Made by a program: the position numbers and the translations under genes | The notes under the pieces: generated by a model | Seen by the model: the letters and a program-made list of their open reading frames with translations, nothing else | Database searches by the model: none | What the model was told of the DNA's origin: nothing | Shown: piece by piece, positions 6,089 to 8,310 of the stretch | Position numbering within the stretch: position 1 is the stretch's first letter | Layout of the letters: every line of letters begins with the position of its first letter | From: an uncultured Clostridia bacterium | GTDB taxonomy: Bacteria > Bacillota > Clostridia > Christensenellales > Borkfalkiaceae | NCBI GenBank assembly: GCA_947629725.1 | Contig: CANREU010000064.1 | Location: forward strand, 1 to 8,310 | DNA: 8,310 bases | Reading direction: 5' to 3'

Positions 6089-6109
6089 CTTCCCCCTGTG
6101 AGGGGGAAG
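6089..6109. repeat. C-run/G-run hairpin between obg and yhbY
   Basis: CTTCCCCCT (6089-6097) and AGGGGGAAG (6101-6109) form a perfect 9-base stem with a 3-base loop. There is no U-tract on the minus strand, so it is probably not a full terminator between obg and yhbY. It could attenuate transcription or stabilise mRNA. It resembles the palindrome at 396-423. Confidence 0.5.
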
Positions 6110-6133
6110 GCTTTTGACACGTTCTCCGCGAAA

Positions 6134-7408
6134 CTATTTGATATACTCGAATTCCACGTCGCCGACGACGACGGTGTCCTTCTCCCCGCAGCCCATCTTT
6201 TCAAGTTCCTTGAAAACGCCGCGGTTTTTGAGCACGCGCTGGAAGTATGCCATGCTCTCGGGGTTGTTCAGAACGACGTTGCGGCAGAGCATGTCCACGA
6301 GCCCCCCCACGACGACAAACGCCCCGTTTTCATCCTTGAAGATCTCGAAGTCGAGGGTCTCCGCCTCCTCAAACGCAAATTCCTCGGAGGGAATGCGCTC
6401 GGCGGGCGGGAGTTCGCGCAATTTTTGGGCGATCGCGCGCACGAGGTCCTCCGTCCCCTCCCCCTTGAGGGCGGCGAGCTCGAAGATCTCATACTTCTTT
6501 CCGTACTTCTTCTTGAAAATTTTTATGTTCTCCTCCGCGCCGAAGCAGTCGCACTTGTTGAGGGCGACGAGCATGGGGAGGGACGCGAGCTTTTCGGAAT
6601 ACGCCATAAGCTCCGTGTTGATCGCCTTGAAATCGGAGACGGGGTCCCTGCCCTCGATGCCCGAAATATCGACGACGTGGACGAGCATGCGCGTGCGCTC
6701 GATATGGCGCAAAAAGTCATGTCCGAGCCCCGCGCCCTCCGCCGCGCCCTCGATGAGCCCGGGGATGTCCGCCGCGACGAAGCTCTCGTCGTAATACTTC
6801 ACCACGCCGAGATTGGGGGAAAGGGTCGTGAAATGGTAGTCTGCAATCTTGGGCCGCGCCGCGGAGATCTTGGAAAGAAGGGTGCTTTTCCCCACATTGG
6901 GGAAGCCGACGAGCCCCACGTCTGCAATGACTTTCATCTCCAAAATGATGACATGGGGTTGGGTTTTTACGCCCTTCTGCGCAAAATCGGGGGCATGGCG
7001 GCGCGCCGTCGTAAAGCGCACGTTGCCCTTGCCGCCACGGCCTCCCGCGAGCACGCGCACCCGCTCGCCGTCCTCATAGACGTCGCAGAAAATGCGCCCG
7101 TTCTCGTCCCGCACGAGGGTGCCGCAGGGGACTTTTATTTCGAGGTCCGCCCCCCGCTTGCCGCTGCACTGGTTGCTCCCGCCCCGCTCGCCGTTTCCCG
7201 CGGCGTACTTCGTCTGGTAGCGGAAGGCGACGAGATCGGTGACGTTGCGGTCGGCGACGAGATACACGTCCCCGCCGTCCCCGCCGTCCCCGCCGTCGGG
7301 GCCGCACGCGGGCTTGCCCTTGTAGGCCTTGAAGGAGTTCATGCCGTCTCCCCCGTTGCCCGCTTTTAAGGTGATCTTCACGCGATCGGTAAATCCGTAA
7401 GTTGCCAT
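6134..7408 (-). CDS. obg: GTPase Obg (ribosome assembly)
   Basis: A 424-residue essential-type GTPase with all three Obg domains. Residues 2-157 are the glycine-rich Obg fold (KAGNGGDG, GPDGGDGGDGGDVYL, GGRGGKGN). Residues 158-335 are the G domain: G1 GFPNVGKST (168-176), G2 threonines at 194-195 in YHFTTLSPNLG, G3 DIPGLIEGA (214-222), G4 NKCD (284-287) and G5 AALKG (312-316). Residues 345-424 are the C-terminal OCT domain. Obg binds the 50S precursor and links GTP or ppGpp status to growth. The ATG at 7408 is required because the Obg fold begins at once. No ribosome site is visible before it, and the promoter sits 6 bases upstream, which suggests a leaderless mRNA. The usual upstream partners rplU and rpmA are absent; a divergent operon lies there instead. 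It heads the obg-yhbY-kinase run. Confidence 0.97.
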   Translation of the reverse strand: MATYGFTDRVKITLKAGNGGDGMNSFKAYKGKPACGPDGGDGGDGGDVYLVADRNVTDLVAFRYQTKYAAGNGERGGSNQCSGKRGADLEIKVPCGTLVRDENGRIFCDVYEDGERVRVLAGGRGGKGNVRFTTARRHAPDFAQKGVKTQPHVIILEMKVIADVGLVGFPNVGKSTLLSKISAARPKIADYHFTTLSPNLGVVKYYDESFVAADIPGLIEGAAEGAGLGHDFLRHIERTRMLVHVVDISGIEGRDPVSDFKAINTELMAYSEKLASLPMLVALNKCDCFGAEENIKIFKKKYGKKYEIFELAALKGEGTEDLVRAIAQKLRELPPAERIPSEEFAFEEAETLDFEIFKDENGAFVVVGGLVDMLCRNVVLNNPESMAYFQRVLKNRGVFKELEKMGCGEKDTVVVGDVEFEYIK

Positions 7409-7414
7409 ACGAAG

Positions 7415-7443
7415 AGTATAGCAGATTTTTTCCGTCTTGGCAA
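7415..7443 (-). promoter_or_regulatory. obg promoter, immediately adjacent to the start codon
   Basis: On the minus strand there is TTGCCA (7438-7443), a 17-base spacer, then an extended -10, TGC plus TATACT (7415-7420). Only 6 bases separate the -10 from the ATG, so transcription would begin at or within a base of the start codon. Confidence 0.75.
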
Positions 7444-7462
7444 TCTTTTTTCCGCAAAACGC

Positions 7463-7491
7463 TTGACAAGCAAACTTGGCAGTGATATGAT
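7463..7491 (+). promoter_or_regulatory. Promoter of the membrane protein/XRE operon
   Basis: TTGACA (7463-7468), a 17-base spacer and TATGAT (7486-7491) form a near-consensus sigma-70 promoter. Predicted transcription starts near 7498, inside the second operator-like repeat. It is divergent from the obg promoter, with about 20 bases between the two -35 elements. Confidence 0.88.
7464..7481 (+). promoter_or_regulatory. Candidate operator 1, TGACAAGCAAACTTGGCA
   Basis: An 18-base imperfect palindrome (TGACAAG/CTTGGCA arms) overlaps the -35 element and most of the spacer. It is repeated almost exactly at 7494-7511 (one base different). A protein bound here would block the plus-strand promoter and would also sit close upstream of the obg promoter. 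Confidence 0.75.
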
Positions 7492-7493
7492 GA

Positions 7494-7511
7494 TGACAAG
7501 TAAACTTGGCA
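7494..7511 (+). promoter_or_regulatory. Candidate operator 2, TGACAAGTAAACTTGGCA
   Basis: This is the second copy of the 18-base site, starting 30 bases after the first (about three helical turns, hence the same DNA face). Its core, CAAGT-AA-ACTTG, is a perfect palindrome. It covers the predicted transcription start and ends just before the ribosome site. It is the likely target of the XRE protein encoded in the same operon. Confidence 0.75.
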
Positions 7512-7524
7512 AAAGGAGGGAGAT

Positions 7525-7917
7525 ATGGAAGAAAACGAGGAAAAAATTCCCGAAACGGGCGAAGAAAAGGCGCTCTCGACCGAGGAAATTTTGGTGCGGG
7601 CGAAGAAGGAGAACGAAAAGAACGGCGACGAGCGGCAGCGCTCGCAGATGCAGTGGGCGAACTATGCGGGGTTCATCGGCATGGAGCTTGCCTGCGTCAT
7701 CATCATGTTCTCCAAAATTTTTACGGGGAACGAATTCTCGCCCGAGTTCTTCTGCATCATGTTTACGGGCGTAGCGGCACAGAATATCGTGCAGGCGTGC
7801 GTCAATAAGAACAAGAAGACGAAGGTAGTCTTTATCGTCTGCGCCGCCCTCATTACGGCGGGGGCGCTCATCATGTGGATCTTCTGGATCCTCGGGCTGT
7901 GCGGGATCGAGCCTTGA
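7525..7917 (+). CDS. Small three-helix membrane protein, paired with an XRE regulator (DUF6442-like)
   Basis: A 130-residue protein. A charged N-terminal tail (about 1-42) contains EEILVRAKKENEKNGDE. Three hydrophobic segments follow at about 47-66, 74-92 and 101-124, with a lysine-rich loop (NKNKKTK) before the last. The EEIL..A.KEN...DE pattern plus membrane helices resembles, from memory, the DUF6442-type small membrane proteins found beside XRE regulators in Clostridia. The family name is tentative and no biochemical role is known to me. The start at 7525 has AGGAGGG 4 bases upstream. The gene is followed after 7 bases by the XRE gene, and the two share a promoter with twin operator-like sites. 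Confidence 0.85.
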   Translation: MEENEEKIPETGEEKALSTEEILVRAKKENEKNGDERQRSQMQWANYAGFIGMELACVIIMFSKIFTGNEFSPEFFCIMFTGVAAQNIVQACVNKNKKTKVVFIVCAALITAGALIMWIFWILGLCGIEP

Positions 7918-7924
7918 GGCGGAT

Positions 7925-8131
7925 ATGGACGACAAACTCATCTTGCACAACCGCCTCAAGGAGATACGGGCGGAAAAGAACTTATCGCAGGGGGAGCTCG
8001 CCGCGCTCGTGGGCGTTTCGCGGAATACGATCAGCTCCATCGAGACGGGACAGTATTGCCCCACCGCCAAGCTCGCGCTCGTGCTGTGCGTGGCGCTCGG
8101 CAAGAAGTTTGAGGAAATTTTTTACTTCTGA
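7925..8131 (+). CDS. XRE-family helix-turn-helix regulator (68 residues)
   Basis: A minimal Cro-like DNA-binding protein that is essentially one helix-turn-helix domain. Residues 9-63 read NRLKEIRAEKNLSQGELAALVGVSRNTISSIE and then a hydrophobic end, ALVLCVALGKKFEEIF. The recognition helix is within VSRNTISSIETG (31-42). This is the very common 66-70 residue type of Firmicutes, often co-transcribed with a small membrane protein. The ATG at 7925 follows the upstream stop by 7 bases. Its weak ribosome site (GAGGCGG) overlaps that stop, suggesting translational coupling. It is unrelated in detail to the XRE protein at 4418, which has a longer turn. It probably represses its own operon through the repeats at 7464-7511 (inference). 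Confidence 0.93.
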   Translation: MDDKLILHNRLKEIRAEKNLSQGELAALVGVSRNTISSIETGQYCPTAKLALVLCVALGKKFEEIFYF

Positions 8132-8139
8132 TTTGGAAG

Positions 8140-8175
8140 ACGGGGTGCGAAAATCGCACCCCGTTCGCTGTTTTT
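8140..8175 (+). terminator. Intrinsic terminator of the membrane protein/XRE operon
   Basis: ACGGGGTGCGA (8140-8150) and TCGCACCCCGT (8154-8164) form a perfect 11-base stem with an AAA loop. TTTTT follows at 8171-8175, six bases after the stem. It lies 8 bases past the XRE stop codon. Confidence 0.85.
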
Positions 8176-8238
8176 CGTTGCTCCCCTGCCCTCAAACGAG
8201 GGAGGAGGCGCGCGTCCCCTCATTCCGCCCACTCCCCC

Positions 8239-8310
8239 CTCATTACGGTAAAAGGCGCAACATCATACGGCGCCTTTTCCCGAAAGCCATATGGAAGGCC
8301 CTCGGAGGGG
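8239..8310. repeat. 72-base dispersed repeat, copy 2, running off the window end
   Basis: This block matches 190-261 in the same orientation at 70 of 72 bases and may continue beyond the window. The preceding CCCC(T)CATT motifs at 8216-8247 are also shared with the left end of the window. It carries the same AAAAGGCGC/GCGCCTTTT hairpin, just downstream of the operon's own terminator. Confidence 0.75.

Noticed and set aside
7267..7293. Three tandem 9-base units (CGTCCCCGC) as a possible regulatory microsatellite
   Set aside because: They encode the normal Gly-Gly-Asp run of the Obg N-terminal domain, so protein constraint explains them.
6050..7369. 439-codon plus-strand frame opposite obg
   Set aside because: The minus strand encodes a full-length Obg with every GTPase motif. 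The opposite frame has no family features or ribosome site.

Overview
The window looks like a piece of chromosome from a Gram-positive, GC-rich member of the Bacillota, most likely a gut-type Clostridia. A Christensenellales-like host is only a guess from general style. The signs are strong AGGAG-type ribosome sites, an InlB-repeat/BspA-type leucine-rich lipoprotein, an Obg-YhbY gene pair, small membrane protein plus XRE regulator modules, and intergenic spaces full of short palindromic repeats. I see eight convincing protein genes, no RNA gene, no CRISPR array and no transposase.

Layout. Positions 1-540 hold no believable gene. They are a patchwork of short dispersed repeats, ending in a strong hairpin that probably terminates the leftward genes. 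Positions 550-4313 (minus strand) carry a two-gene unit: a 987-residue surface lipoprotein, then a cysteine-rich two-helix membrane protein of unknown function. Its promoter, at 4343-4371, matches the sigma-70 consensus exactly, and a 21-base palindrome fills the spacer. Facing away from it is a small XRE-family regulator (4418-4675, plus strand), the natural candidate to bind that palindrome. A long GC-rich hairpin (4709-4734) separates the regulator from the convergent minus-strand group.

That group is the housekeeping part: obg (6134-7408), then yhbY (5733-6026), then a PfkB-family sugar kinase (4754-5659), all leftward and plausibly one operon. The obg promoter lies so close to its ATG that the transcript may be leaderless. 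Divergent from obg is a two-gene plus-strand operon, a three-helix small membrane protein (7525-7917) and a 68-residue XRE regulator (7925-8131). Its near-consensus promoter carries two 18-base operator-like direct repeats 30 bases apart. An intrinsic terminator closes it at 8140-8175. The window ends inside a second copy (70 of 72 bases identical) of a repeat also present at 190-261.

How it fits together. Two separate small XRE regulators each sit beside an envelope gene set, and each has its own visible operator-like sequence. The ribosome-assembly pair obg/yhbY and the sugar kinase lie between them. The most interesting unproven idea is that each regulator controls its neighbouring envelope genes through the palindromes described here.
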